From: Thermomicrobiales bacterium
GTDB taxonomy: Bacteria; Chloroflexota; Chloroflexia; Thermomicrobiales; UBA6265
Length of the DNA: 64,000 bases
Reading direction: 5' to 3'
NCBI GenBank assembly: GCA_019637585.1
Contig: JAHBVL010000008.1
Location: 22,610-86,609 of the forward strand
Shown: piece after piece, positions 26,887 to 35,047 of the stretch
Position numbering within the stretch: position 1 is the first letter of the stretch
Layout of the letters: every line of letters starts with the position of its first letter
Notes under the pieces: model-generated
Databases searched by the model: none
Told to the model about the DNA's origin: nothing
The model's input: only the letters and a program-made list of their open reading frames with translations
Position numbers and translations under genes: made by a program

Positions 26887-28164
26887 ATGGGGGATCGAGT
26901 CATCGTGGTCGGCAGCGGCGCCCGGGAACATGCGCTGGCCTGGTCGCTCTCCCGCAGCCCACTCGTCGATTCCGTTGTCTCCGCTCCCGGCAACCCAGGC
27001 ACAGAGCGATTCGGAAGAAATGCGCCAGTCGACGTCCTTGACATCGAGGGATTGACCCAGCTGGCGCTCGACACCAGAGCCGATCTGGTGATGGTCGGAC
27101 CGGAGGCGCCGCTAGCTGCCGGTCTGGCCGACGCGTTGCGCGCCAGGGATCTCCTGGTGTGTGGTCCGTCCCAGGCGGCCGCACGCATCGAAAGCAGCAA
27201 ATCGTGGGCCAAGGAGATCATGAACCAGGCCGGCGTGCCGACTGCCCGCGCCACCGTCGCAGCTTCACTCGACGACATCAGCGACGCCCTGGCAGCGCAT
27301 GTGGCGCCGGTTGTGATCAAGGCCGACGGGCTCGCCGCCGGCAAAGGTGTGGTGATCGCCGAAACACTCGATCGGGCCGCCCAGGTTTGCCGCGAGATGC
27401 TCGATGGCACCCTCCTTGGCTCCACAGCCGGCAGCGTGCTCATCGAGGAGTTCCTCACCGGGCAGGAGGTATCCCTCCTGGCGCTGACCGACGGCAACCA
27501 TCTGATATCGCTTCTGCCGGCATGTGACTACAAACGGGCTCACGACCAGGATGAGGGTCCCAACACCGGCGGTATGGGCGCCTATGCTCCCGTTCCCGGC
27601 ATCGACAGCAACGCAATCGCCGCCATCGAGCAGACAATCCTCCGGCCATCGATCGACGCGATGGCAGCGTCGGGCGCACTGATGAATGGCGTGCTCTATG
27701 CGGGTTTGATGATGACCAGCGACGGGCCCAAGGTGCTCGAATTCAACGCTCGATTCGGCGATCCGGAAACGCAGGTCATCCTGCCCCTTCTCGAAAGCGA
27801 CCTCTACCCACTCCTGCGCGCCACCGCCGCGGGCGATCTCGCCAGCCAGCCGCCGCTGCGATGGTCGAACCACAAGGCAGTTGGCGTGGTCATGGCATCC
27901 GGCGGGTACCCCGGCTCGTACCGGACGGAACACCCAATCGACGACCAGGGTCCCCTACCAGGCACCGAAGTCTTTTTCGCCGGCGTGAAGCGTGGTCAGG
28001 ATGGCTCGTTGTTGACCGGAGGCGGACGCGTGCTCACCGCGGTCGGGGTGGGCGACACCTGGGAGGCGGCGACCGAGCGTGCCTATGCCCGAGCCGGCTG
28101 CATCACATTTCAGGACGGCTTTCACCGCACCGATATCGCGCGTCGAACACTCGCATCAGGCTAG
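26887..28164 (+). CDS. purD: Phosphoribosylamine-glycine ligase
   Basis: A 425-residue ATP-grasp enzyme for the second step of purine synthesis (GAR synthetase). Recognised: VIVVGSGAREHALAWSL at the N-terminus, VGPEAPLAAGLAD, VIKADGLAAGKGVVIA, the ATP-grasp core with PNTGGMGAYAP, and EFNARFGDPETQVILPLL. Complete length. The ATG at 26887 begins exactly at the conserved N-terminus. The end overlaps the convergent B3/B4 gene by four bases. No other pur gene is adjacent. Confidence 0.95.
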   Translation: MGDRVIVVGSGAREHALAWSLSRSPLVDSVVSAPGNPGTERFGRNAPVDVLDIEGLTQLALDTRADLVMVGPEAPLAAGLADALRARDLLVCGPSQAAARIESSKSWAKEIMNQAGVPTARATVAASLDDISDALAAHVAPVVIKADGLAAGKGVVIAETLDRAAQVCREMLDGTLLGSTAGSVLIEEFLTGQEVSLLALTDGNHLISLLPACDYKRAHDQDEGPNTGGMGAYAPVPGIDSNAIAAIEQTILRPSIDAMAASGALMNGVLYAGLMMTSDGPKVLEFNARFGDPETQVILPLLESDLYPLLRATAAGDLASQPPLRWSNHKAVGVVMASGGYPGSYRTEHPIDDQGPLPGTEVFFAGVKRGQDGSLLTGGGRVLTAVGVGDTWEAATERAYARAGCITFQDGFHRTDIARRTLASG

Positions 28165-28850
28165 ACGGAAATGCTCGACAGCTCGATCAATTCGGCATTC
28201 GGTTCGATCAGCCGAACATCTGCCCAGAGCTGCTGGAGATGCGATTCGATCTCGGCTGCGGCCACGCCGGGAACGCCATAGACCGTGAACAGGGCCGCTC
28301 CGGTCGACTCCTGGATGCGCCCATGGTGCGAAGGCCCGCCGACGATACTCGACAGCACATCCACACCATCGCGGTAATACATATCGTTCTGACGAACCTC
28401 CGCCTGATGCTCCCCATACCCCTGGTACGCCACCGGTTCAGCGGCACTGTCGAGCACCACCGGGAACGCGACATCAGCGAGATCGTGGACGCCGGTCAGG
28501 ATGCCGTTGCGAAGCTCCCACTTGAAGCCGATCTCAACCAGGATCTGGCGGCGCGGGATCTTCCGGCCCTTCTTGGCGATCGATTCGATCTGATGCTGGA
28601 CGTGGTAGTTCTGTCCGAACGACCGGTAGTAGCGGTGATAGTGGGCGATGTTGCCAGTCTGGCGAATCGCTTCACGCTCCAAAGGGGCGAACTGGTCGAT
28701 CAGCAGTTCTTCTGTTTCGGTCAGGCTTTCGTCGAATGGTTCCGGGCGGCCCGTGGGCTGAAAACCCCGGATAGCCAGGATACCGCCCGTCGCTCCCGGC
28801 CAGTTCTCTCGCCACGCCTCGGTGACGGTCCAGATCGATTCCGGCATCAC
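28161..28850 (-). CDS. Stand-alone B3/B4 (Phe-tRNA synthetase beta-like) domain protein
   Basis: A 229-residue protein matching the B3/B4 domain otherwise found in the phenylalanyl-tRNA synthetase beta chain, where it can carry editing activity. The pattern is seen in YHRYYRSFGQNYHVQHQIESIAKKG (cited in part: YRSFGQN), then IPRRQILVEIGF, DLADVAFPV and YYRDGVDVLSS. Free-standing copies are widespread and may edit or discriminate mischarged tRNA, but this is not established. It converges on purD (four-base overlap) and is preceded by a LuxR regulator on the same strand only 12 bases away. Confidence 0.7.
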   Translation of the reverse strand: MMPESIWTVTEAWRENWPGATGGILAIRGFQPTGRPEPFDESLTETEELLIDQFAPLEREAIRQTGNIAHYHRYYRSFGQNYHVQHQIESIAKKGRKIPRRQILVEIGFKWELRNGILTGVHDLADVAFPVVLDSAAEPVAYQGYGEHQAEVRQNDMYYRDGVDVLSSIVGGPSHHGRIQESTGAALFTVYGVPGVAAAEIESHLQQLWADVRLIEPNAELIELSSISV

Positions 28851-28862
28851 TACTCCTCAGGA

Positions 28863-29501
28863 TCAGGCTGTTCGCCTCGTTCCTGAATCATACGTGGCGT
28901 GGTTCCCAAAGGTCACCCAACCTCGCCGGACCGCTGTCAGCAGCGCCTGGACCCGATCCTCGACGTCGAGTTTTCGGAAAACCGACGTCATGTGGTTCTT
29001 CACCGTCTTTTCCGTGACGAAAAGCGCCTCCGCGATCTCCCGATTCGAATAGCCCTGAGCCACGCAATCGAGAATCTCTAGTTCGCGCGTCGAGAGAGGC
29101 AGCAGGTTCGAGGTCTGCGAAACCCTGCTCGATTTGGCCAGGCAGCGCTGAATCACAGTTGCCAATTCCGCCGGCTCGACAGCCCGGCTGACGATCCCGG
29201 CCGCTCCCGCTTGCCGCGCCATCTGGGCGGCCTCCGGTGTGATCTCCGACACCATAGCGACAGCCGCACAGGGAAGCCGCATCGCGGCCAGAGAGCTGAT
29301 CAGGGTCATACCCGTCAGTCCTGGCAACGTATGGGAGACCAGCGCCACGTGAGGTCGCGCTTCCGTCGTCAGTTGCAGTGCCTGGTGTGCCGCGTCGACA
29401 TCCCCCACCACCCGAAACTGGGGGAAGTCCTGCACCACGGCACAGATCCCCTGGCGGAAGAGCGGCTGTTCATCCACGATCAGCAAACGGCGCACGAGCA
29501 T
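28863..29501 (-). CDS. LuxR-family response regulator with degenerate receiver
   Basis: A 212-residue NarL/FixJ-type regulator. The receiver fold covers residues 5-120 and the LuxR helix-turn-helix 135-200 (LSTRELEILDCVAQGYSNREIAEAL cited in part: LSTRELEIL; then EKTVKNHMTSVFRKL). At the phospho-acceptor position, where the family has Asp, this protein has Ser 56 (VALVSHTLPG), and the usual conserved Lys is replaced (GIVSRAV). It is therefore probably not controlled by ordinary Asp phosphorylation. No sensor kinase is adjacent. It lies 12 bases upstream of the B3/B4 gene on the same strand. Confidence 0.88.
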   Translation of the reverse strand: MLVRRLLIVDEQPLFRQGICAVVQDFPQFRVVGDVDAAHQALQLTTEARPHVALVSHTLPGLTGMTLISSLAAMRLPCAAVAMVSEITPEAAQMARQAGAAGIVSRAVEPAELATVIQRCLAKSSRVSQTSNLLPLSTRELEILDCVAQGYSNREIAEALFVTEKTVKNHMTSVFRKLDVEDRVQALLTAVRRGWVTFGNHATYDSGTRRTA

Positions 29502-29836
29502 ACGGTTCGACTCCAGACGGCACGCCGGTCAATTCGGCAGCATGCAGAAACCGTAAAGGAAGAAAAACGGTGGGGGTATGAGTCAGAGGGTGGGTATACC
29601 GGCAAACAGGAGTACTAGTACGTACATAGGAAGTCTGTTCTGTGAACATCCCATTACGAGTCTAGGAACCTGCTCGGCACGAAAAAGGACCGTCATCCTG
29701 AGCAACGCGAAGGATCTCCTGCCGCAGCAGTCTTCAGGGAGACGACTGGTGCGGCAGAAAAGGCGTAGCCTCGCCATTTATGGCGTTTTCGCGCGCGGCA
29801 GAATTCCGGGAAATCGAGGGGGATCGACGTGTGATC
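29502..29836. other. Intergenic region between LuxR regulator and tRNA-Cys
   Basis: About 335 bases with no convincing gene. It contains one dispersed repeat of the 'TCATCCTGAGC...GAAGGATCT' class at 29691-29722 and presumably the promoter of the LuxR gene. Confidence 0.6.
29691..29722 (+). repeat. TCCTGAGC/GAAGGATCT dispersed repeat
   Basis: The stretch CGTCATCCTGAGC...GCGAAGGATCTCC matches a short element found widely in unrelated high-GC bacteria. Only one copy is seen in this window. Confidence 0.6.
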
Positions 29837-29910
29837 TGGAGGCGCCAGGCGGATTCGAACCGCCGATCAGGGTTTTGCAGACCCGTGCCTTACCGCTTGG
29901 CTATGGCGCC
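29837..29910 (-). tRNA. tRNA-Cys (GCA)
   Basis: A 74-base cloverleaf on the minus strand with the CCA end encoded. Acceptor stem GGCGCCA pairs with TGGCGCC, D-arm GCC/GGC, anticodon loop CTGCAAA giving anticodon GCA, T-arm GGCGG/CCGCC around TTCGAAT. The outermost anticodon-stem pair is C-U, a mismatch; all other pairs hold. Confidence 0.95.
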
Positions 29911-30062
29911 GTTCAGGGCACCGGTGAGTGTACCATGCCGCCCGTTCCACCCGGCCCGCACCCCCCTCTTTTCTTCCAGGCGGACCGCCACAGGCGGCCA
30001 TTCGCACGACCCGCCACAAGTACAATGCAAAGCGATATGGGAATGTCGGAGGAGTACGAACC

Positions 30063-31331
30063 GTGGGCGGATCAGAACGAAACGCGGAAGCCAAGCAGAC
30101 ACTGTTCGACGCGATCGATCAGCGTCACGACGAGCTGGTCGAAACCATCGCCAGTCTGGTCCGCATACCGAGTCTGCTCGGCGACGAACGGCCCGTCCAG
30201 GAGTGGGTGGCCGGCCACATGGAGGGATCCCGTCTCTCGCCCGAGCTCTGGGAGATCGACGATTCGGTTCTCACACTGCCAAACGCCGGCAACAGTGGGG
30301 TTCCCTTCGCCGGACGACCGAATGTCACGGGGCGACGCCCCGGCAAAGGCGGTGGTCGCTCACTGATCCTCAACGGTCATGTCGACGTAGTCAGCCCCGA
30401 TCCGGTCGACGCCTGGTCCTACGATCCCTGGGCCGCGACGATCGCCGGCAACCGGATGTTCGGTCGCGGCGCCAACGACATGAAGAGCGGCGTCGGCATG
30501 AACCTGATGCTGCCTCGCCTGCTGGCCGATAGCGGCATCGATCTGCTGGGTGACCTGACGGTGCACAGCGTCATCGAGGAGGAATGCACCGGCAACGGCT
30601 CGCTGGCGGCATCGCTGCGCGACCGGGCCGACGCGGCATTGGTCACCGAACCGCTCGGCGACACGATCGTCACCGGGCACCTGGGGGTCATCTGGTTTCG
30701 CGTCCATATCACCGGTCAGTCGGCCCACGCCGGGTGGGCGTGGCAGGGCGTCAACGCCATCACCAAATCGATTCCGGTGATGCAGGCGCTGCAGCAGCTC
30801 GATGCCGACTTCAACGTCGATGTCCACCCCCTCTTCGCCCATCTCCACCACCCGGTCAATCTGAACATCGGCGTCATCACCGGTGGCGACTGGCCATCAA
30901 CCGTGCCGGGCGCCTGCGACCTGCACTGCCGGGTCAGTCTCTATCCTGGCACCACCGTCCCCGAGCTTCGCGCCACGATCGAACAGGCGATTGCCGCGGC
31001 AGCAGCAGGTGACGAATGGCTCGCCGCCCACCCGCCGGTCCTCACGTGGGATGGCTTCCAGACCGAAGGCGTTCTCCTGGATCAGGACTCCGACTTCGTG
31101 AGGGTGCTCGACGCCGCGAACCAGGAAGTCACCGGACGCCCTCTCGGCCGGGAAGTCGGCACCGCGGTCAACGACATGCGCTACTACCTCTTCGCTGGCG
31201 TCCCGTCGACATGCTTTGGCGCTGACGGCGGCGACAGCCACGCCGCAGACGAGTGGCTCGATCTCGATTCCCTCCAGCCGGCAATGAAAACGATGGCCGC
31301 ATTCATCGTCGACTGGTGCGGAGTGGCGTGA
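30063..31331 (+). CDS. M20-family metallopeptidase/deacylase (ArgE/DapE-like)
   Basis: A 422-residue dinuclear zinc hydrolase of the ArgE/DapE/ACY1/CPG2 family. Metal ligands: His and Asp in NGHVDVVSPD, Asp in GRGANDMKSG, the catalytic Glu-Glu in IEEECTGNG, and the last His in DGGDSHAADEW. The dimerisation domain lies between (about residues 200-320, TGQSAHAGWAWQG). Substrate is open: N-acyl amino acids or succinyl-DAP are usual. The GTG at 30063 has GGAGGAG nine bases upstream. Its 3' flank is a large composite repeat starting within ten bases of the stop. Confidence 0.9.
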   Translation: MGGSERNAEAKQTLFDAIDQRHDELVETIASLVRIPSLLGDERPVQEWVAGHMEGSRLSPELWEIDDSVLTLPNAGNSGVPFAGRPNVTGRRPGKGGGRSLILNGHVDVVSPDPVDAWSYDPWAATIAGNRMFGRGANDMKSGVGMNLMLPRLLADSGIDLLGDLTVHSVIEEECTGNGSLAASLRDRADAALVTEPLGDTIVTGHLGVIWFRVHITGQSAHAGWAWQGVNAITKSIPVMQALQQLDADFNVDVHPLFAHLHHPVNLNIGVITGGDWPSTVPGACDLHCRVSLYPGTTVPELRATIEQAIAAAAAGDEWLAAHPPVLTWDGFQTEGVLLDQDSDFVRVLDAANQEVTGRPLGREVGTAVNDMRYYLFAGVPSTCFGADGGDSHAADEWLDLDSLQPAMKTMAAFIVDWCGVA

Positions 31332-31339
31332 GGGGCATT

Positions 31340-31573
31340 GGTCAAAGGGAAATGGGAAATGGATTCCCCCCTCTCCCGCGGTCGGGAGAGGGGCTGGGGG
31401 TGAGGGACGTTCCCGCGGTCGGAAGAGGGGCCGGGGGTGAGGGACTTTCCGCTCCCAATCCTATCGTCATCCCGAGCCGGGCCGAGGGACCTCTCGTTCG
31501 CGTGAGCCGGGTCGCCCATCTGCAGCGTGGCCAGGTCCGAACGAGAGATTTCTCCACTTCGGTCGAAATGACG
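31340..31573 (+). repeat. Composite dispersed repeat (heptamers, CCCTCTCCC palindromes, GAGAAATCTC element), copy 1
   Basis: Directly after the M20 peptidase come 7-base units of AGGGAAA/TGGGAAA type, then a full CCCTCTCCCGCGG palindrome, a half copy of the same (31410-31445), and a roughly 115-base element (from about 31455) with GTCATCCCGAGCCGG, CTGCAGCGTGGCCAGG and GAGAGATTTCTCCACTTCGG. The whole arrangement is repeated as an inverted copy at 34802-35047 with the same order relative to its neighbouring gene. Confidence 0.85.
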
Positions 31574-31724
31574 AAAGGGGACGGTCGGAGTGGAGAAGCG
31601 GGGATTCTTCGGGCGGATTGTCGGCTGACCCTCTATACTCCATTGGCCGTCGAAATGTCTGACGGTTTTGTACAAGCCGCGTCCACGATGAACGTGGCCG
31701 GCCCACGGTGGGAGCAACACGGTA

Positions 31725-31955
31725 ATGCTCAATCTTTCGGCTGCTGATACACGCGTTTTTCTGTTCCACAGCCCCGGCGCGGCTACGGATCCCAAAGCAG
31801 CGATGGACAGCGTCAACAACTGGCTGAGTCGGGACCGCTCCACTGGGCAGTACCCGAACCTGAAAATCGCCGACATCTCCATCACGCCCGACGGCAGTGG
31901 TGGCGTCTACACCGTCGTGATCTGCAGTCTCGGTGAGCCACGCACGGCTGACTAA
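31725..31955 (+). CDS. Small protein, unknown function
   Basis: A 76-residue ORF with GGGAG nine bases before its ATG. The layout (an initial strand VFLFHS, a helix AMDSVNNWLS, then NLKIADISITPDGSGGVYTVVICSL) resembles the small Cse60-like sporulation proteins in pattern only: N-terminal strand, 'iNxWL' helix and a final beta hairpin. The ATP-grasp gene begins 26 bases after its stop, so they may be co-transcribed. The reading frame is plausible but unsupported by a firm homologue. Confidence 0.5.
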   Translation: MLNLSAADTRVFLFHSPGAATDPKAAMDSVNNWLSRDRSTGQYPNLKIADISITPDGSGGVYTVVICSLGEPRTAD

Positions 31956-31980
31956 CCCGTCGAATTCGGAGTCGAAAACC

Positions 31981-33234
31981 ATGGAACAGCGCCCGCGAGT
32001 CATTCTGCTCGCGGGCGCTGGTTCGTATCGGTGCGCTCCCTTCCGCCGGGCGGCTGAGCGACTGGGTATCGACGTCATCGAAGCGGAAGATATCCCTCAA
32101 CCATTGGGCGCGCTCTGGTCGTCCGATCTGGCCATCGACTATCTCGATGCCGACAGAGCTGCGGAGGCAGTTGCCGCAGCCTCTGACGCTTCCGGCGCAT
32201 CGGCAATTCTGGCGCTCGACGATAGCGCGACGCTGGTCGCTGCCCACGCCAGCGAGAGAGCGGGCCTACCCCACAACGATCCCCGGGCATCGCTGGCCGC
32301 TCGAGACAAACGAGTGATGCGGGAAGCGCTGCGGGTTGCGGGCGCGCCGACCCCCTGGTTCATCCCACTGAGGCTCGATGCGGATCTCGACGAGGTCGCC
32401 GGCGCCATCACCTACCCCTGCGTCGTAAAACCAACCCGTCTTTCCGGCAGCCGGGGTGTGATTCGGGCGAACAACCGCGACGAGCTGGACGCCGCTTTCG
32501 CGCGAGTGAACAGCATTCTGCGAAGCGAACAGGCGAGCGACGATCACGACCAGATTCTCATCGAAGCGTATCTACCGGGGGAGGAAGTGGCCGTCGAGGG
32601 CATTCTGACCACGGGAGCGTTGACGGTTCTGGCGATTTTCGACAAACCCGATCCCCTGGTTGGCCCCTTTTTCGAGGAGACGATCTACGTCACCCCATCG
32701 CGGCACTCACCCCTGCTCCAGGAGCGCATTCATGCCCGAACCGCCGAAGCGGCGGCGGCGCTCGGCATCAAGCAGGGGCCAGTCCATGCCGAGCTGCGGC
32801 TGAGCGATGCAGACGCCTGGGTCATCGAAATCGCGGGACGGTCGATCGGCGGGCTCTGTTCGACGATTCTCGAATTCAGCGCCGGCCAATCGCTGGAAGA
32901 GTTGATCCTGCGCAACGCCATTGGTCAGCCGATCGATGACGCGATGCTGCGCGACGATGCGGCGGGCGTCATGATGATTCCGATTCCGCGCAGCGGTGTT
33001 CTCAAACGCGTCGACGGCATCGACGACGCCCGCCGGGTGCCGGGCATCACGGGCATCGAGATCAGCTACCGCCTCAACACACCAATCGACGCGTTGCCAG
33101 AAGGCGCCGCCTACCTCGGCTTCATCTTTGCCCGCGGAAGCTCTCCAGCCTGGGTCGAGTCACGCCTCCGCGAAGCTCATGCACTGCTGAGCATCCGGAT
33201 CGATCCGCTCTTGCCCGTGATGCGGGTCGGGTGA
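31981..33234 (+). CDS. ATP-grasp ligase (L-amino-acid-ligase-like)
   Basis: A 417-residue ATP-grasp enzyme that would join a carboxylate to an amine or thiol through an acyl phosphate. An N-terminal Rossmann-like domain (RVILLAGAGSYRCAPF) leads to the grasp core: YPCVVKPTRLSGSRGV (ATP-binding Lys), LIEAYLPGEEVAVEG, and the Mg-binding VHAELRLS...WVIEIAGRSIGG. The last 90 residues resemble the LAL_C2 domain of dipeptide ligases. ATG at 31981 is taken because the conserved sequence starts there. Substrate unknown. It converges on yggX. Confidence 0.8.
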   Translation: MEQRPRVILLAGAGSYRCAPFRRAAERLGIDVIEAEDIPQPLGALWSSDLAIDYLDADRAAEAVAAASDASGASAILALDDSATLVAAHASERAGLPHNDPRASLAARDKRVMREALRVAGAPTPWFIPLRLDADLDEVAGAITYPCVVKPTRLSGSRGVIRANNRDELDAAFARVNSILRSEQASDDHDQILIEAYLPGEEVAVEGILTTGALTVLAIFDKPDPLVGPFFEETIYVTPSRHSPLLQERIHARTAEAAAALGIKQGPVHAELRLSDADAWVIEIAGRSIGGLCSTILEFSAGQSLEELILRNAIGQPIDDAMLRDDAAGVMMIPIPRSGVLKRVDGIDDARRVPGITGIEISYRLNTPIDALPEGAAYLGFIFARGSSPAWVESRLREAHALLSIRIDPLLPVMRVG

Positions 33235-33248
33235 AGCTGGCCGACAGC

Positions 33249-33584
33249 TTATTTCTTCCTCGCCGGGCCGCCGCCCTTGCCTCCACCCGCTCCCGGCGGA
33301 ACCCAGCCTTCCGGCATCCGGGCATGTTCGCCGAAGAAGAACTCCTCCATCTGCTCGCGCAGGATGCGGCGAGTCTCCGGATCAGCGGGGTTCAGACCAT
33401 AGTGATTGATCAGAATCGTCATGTGCGGCTGCCAGAGCGCGAACCCCTCCGCCGACACATGCTCGTAGATACGCTGTCCCAATTCACCGGGGACCGGCGG
33501 GCGGTCCAGACCGGGAAGATCGCGCCCCAGCTTGACGCATGAGACGATCCGGGCGTCCGGGTTTTCCTGTTGTTGATCGGTCAC
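33249..33584 (-). CDS. yggX: YggX-like Fe(II)-trafficking / oxidative damage protection protein
   Basis: A 111-residue protein with the full YggX pattern: ARIVSCVKLGRDLPGL (the conserved Cys), PGELGQRIYEHVS, WQPHMTILINHYGLN, and a helix REQMEEFFFGEH before EGWVPP. In E. coli the protein protects Fe-S clusters and supports iron supply. A Gly-rich basic tail (GGGKGGGPARKK) is added here. The GTG at 33584 has GGGAG six bases upstream, whereas the ATG at 33599 lacks a binding site. Confidence 0.88.
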   Translation of the reverse strand: MTDQQQENPDARIVSCVKLGRDLPGLDRPPVPGELGQRIYEHVSAEGFALWQPHMTILINHYGLNPADPETRRILREQMEEFFFGEHARMPEGWVPPGAGGGKGGGPARKK

Positions 33585-33660
33585 GTTCACTCCCAACATT
33601 CTATCGACGGTAGTGTAGGCTGAACCAGCCGGTCGCACGATAGAGGTCGGGTGAAGACGG

Positions 33661-34653
33661 GTGAATGTCACATTTTTCGGGCGCCACTGCCGCTTCTCCG
33701 CGCGGATTCTGAGCGCACTGCTCGAACATGGTCACCATGTCGGACTGATCGTTTTGCCGGGCCGGCCAGGCACCGGCGCGCGAATCGCGCAAAGCCCTTC
33801 GGCGAAGCCACGGCTTGCTCTCACCCCGGTGGATCGCTCCGTCGCCGCGCTCCCCACGGTCAGCAGTCTCGCCTGGTCAGCGGGAGTCAAAGTCGCCGAA
33901 GTGAGCAGGGAAGAGCTGGAGAGCATTCCGCTGCGTTATCGCGAGCTGTCCACGGGCATCGCAGTTTCGGCCTGCTATCCCTGGCGGCTCCCCGAAAATG
34001 TTCTCGATGCGCCGCCAGCTGGCGCAGTCAACGTTCATCCCTCGCTCTTGCCCGCGCATCGAGGTCCCGATCCGGTCTTCTGGACACTCCACGCCGGCGA
34101 CCGTATGACCGGCTCGACCATTCACCAGATGACCGGCCGGCTCGATGGCGGTCCGATTCTGGCCCAACGACCGCTGGAGATCCCCCTGCGCATTCGTTAC
34201 CACGACCTGGAACAGCAATTGGTCGACCTCGGCGCACACCTGCTCTGCGAAACACTCGATCGCATCGCCACCGGCGCATCAAGCGCTATCGAACAGGCAG
34301 ATACAGATGAGTCCTTCGAGGACTTCCCCAGTCGAACCGATCTCCAAATCGACCCAACCTGGCCCGCGGAACGCGCATTTCGCTTCGTCTACGGCGCCGG
34401 AGCGTCGCATGGCCCGATCACACTCCTCCTACCAGACGGCGAGACCCGTCTCCTGCGCGACGCTCTCACGCTGCGGACAGGCAAGCAACCCCATCTGCCA
34501 GACGGCAAGACCCGTCTCCCTCACGACGCCCTCGCCCTACGGACAGGCAAGCAACCCCTTCCTGCCGAATCAGATGGCGACGGTCGTGTGGCGGTCCAGT
34601 TTTCCGATGGCGTCGTGGTATTTCGTGAATCGGCACAGGGCGCAAGCGGCTAG
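33661..34653 (+). CDS. Formyltransferase-family protein (Fmt-like)
   Basis: A 330-residue protein with the N10-formyl-THF-dependent formyltransferase fold. The signature AVNVHPSLLPAHRGPDPVFW carries the catalytic Asn/His, followed by TGSTIHQMTGRLDGGPILAQ, which contains the conserved Asp. The N-terminus (NVTFFGRHCRFSARIL) is the Rossmann half. It could be a methionyl-tRNA formyltransferase paralogue or a sugar-amine formyltransferase; the C-terminal domain is short. Residues around 257-302 are an in-frame tandem duplication (two 22-residue units ending in RTGKQP). GTG start, divergent from yggX. Confidence 0.75.
   Translation: MNVTFFGRHCRFSARILSALLEHGHHVGLIVLPGRPGTGARIAQSPSAKPRLALTPVDRSVAALPTVSSLAWSAGVKVAEVSREELESIPLRYRELSTGIAVSACYPWRLPENVLDAPPAGAVNVHPSLLPAHRGPDPVFWTLHAGDRMTGSTIHQMTGRLDGGPILAQRPLEIPLRIRYHDLEQQLVDLGAHLLCETLDRIATGASSAIEQADTDESFEDFPSRTDLQIDPTWPAERAFRFVYGAGASHGPITLLLPDGETRLLRDALTLRTGKQPHLPDGKTRLPHDALALRTGKQPLPAESDGDGRVAVQFSDGVVVFRESAQGASG
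34432..34563 (+). repeat. 66-base in-frame tandem duplication in the formyltransferase gene
   Basis: Two 66-base units, each beginning CCAGACGGC and ending near GGACAGGCAAGCAACCCC, with roughly ten base differences. Both encode PDG(E/K)TRL...DAL(T/A)LRTGKQP. The differences mean the duplication is not very recent. Confidence 0.9.
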
Positions 34654-34801
34654 CCTCCCCGAAGGAAACACCCGCGTAGGGGCGCACGGCGTGCGCCCTC
34701 TCATCCGCAGCGACCATCATCCCGGCCCCCTACTTCGCCAGTCCGACTGTCTCCATGGTCATTCCGACCTCCGCCCTCACGTCATTCCGACCTCTCCCTC
34801 A
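34654..34801. other. Intergenic repeats after the formyltransferase gene
   Basis: No gene seen. An 8-base-stem hairpin GGGCGCAC/GTGCGCCC lies at 34674-34700 (the 'GTAGGGGCGCACGGC' class of dispersed repeat). From about 34755 there are three direct repeats of a roughly 23-base unit containing CACGTCATTCCGACCTC, which run into the composite element that starts at 34802. Confidence 0.65.
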
Positions 34802-35047
34802 CGTCATTTCGACCAAAGTGGAGAAATCTCTCGTTCGGGCCTGGCCACGCTGCAGATGGGCCTCCGGCCTACCCCAACGAGAGGTCCCTCGACCCGGCTC
34901 GGGATGACGATGGGATTGGGCGCGGGATATCCCTCACCCCCGGCCCCTCTCCCGACCGCGGGATATCCCTCACCCCCAGCCCCTCTCCCGACCGCGGGAG
35001 AGGGGGGAATCCATTTCCCTTTGCCCTTTGCCCTTTGCCCTTTGCCT
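34802..35047 (-). repeat. Composite dispersed repeat, copy 2 (inverted relative to copy 1)
   Basis: Read from the mrp stop codon outward (minus strand) the order is: heptamers TAGGCAA then AGGGCAA three times and AGGGAAA; a full CCCTCTCCCGCGG palindrome; a half palindrome; then the GAGAAATCTC element ending in GGTCGAAATGACG. It matches 31340-31573 piece by piece in opposite orientation. The first heptamer contains the TAG of mrp. Confidence 0.85.

Noticed and set aside
33585-33671. Longer N-terminus for the YggX-like protein
   Set aside because: The added residues are not conserved in the family, and the GTG at 33584 has its own ribosome-binding site.
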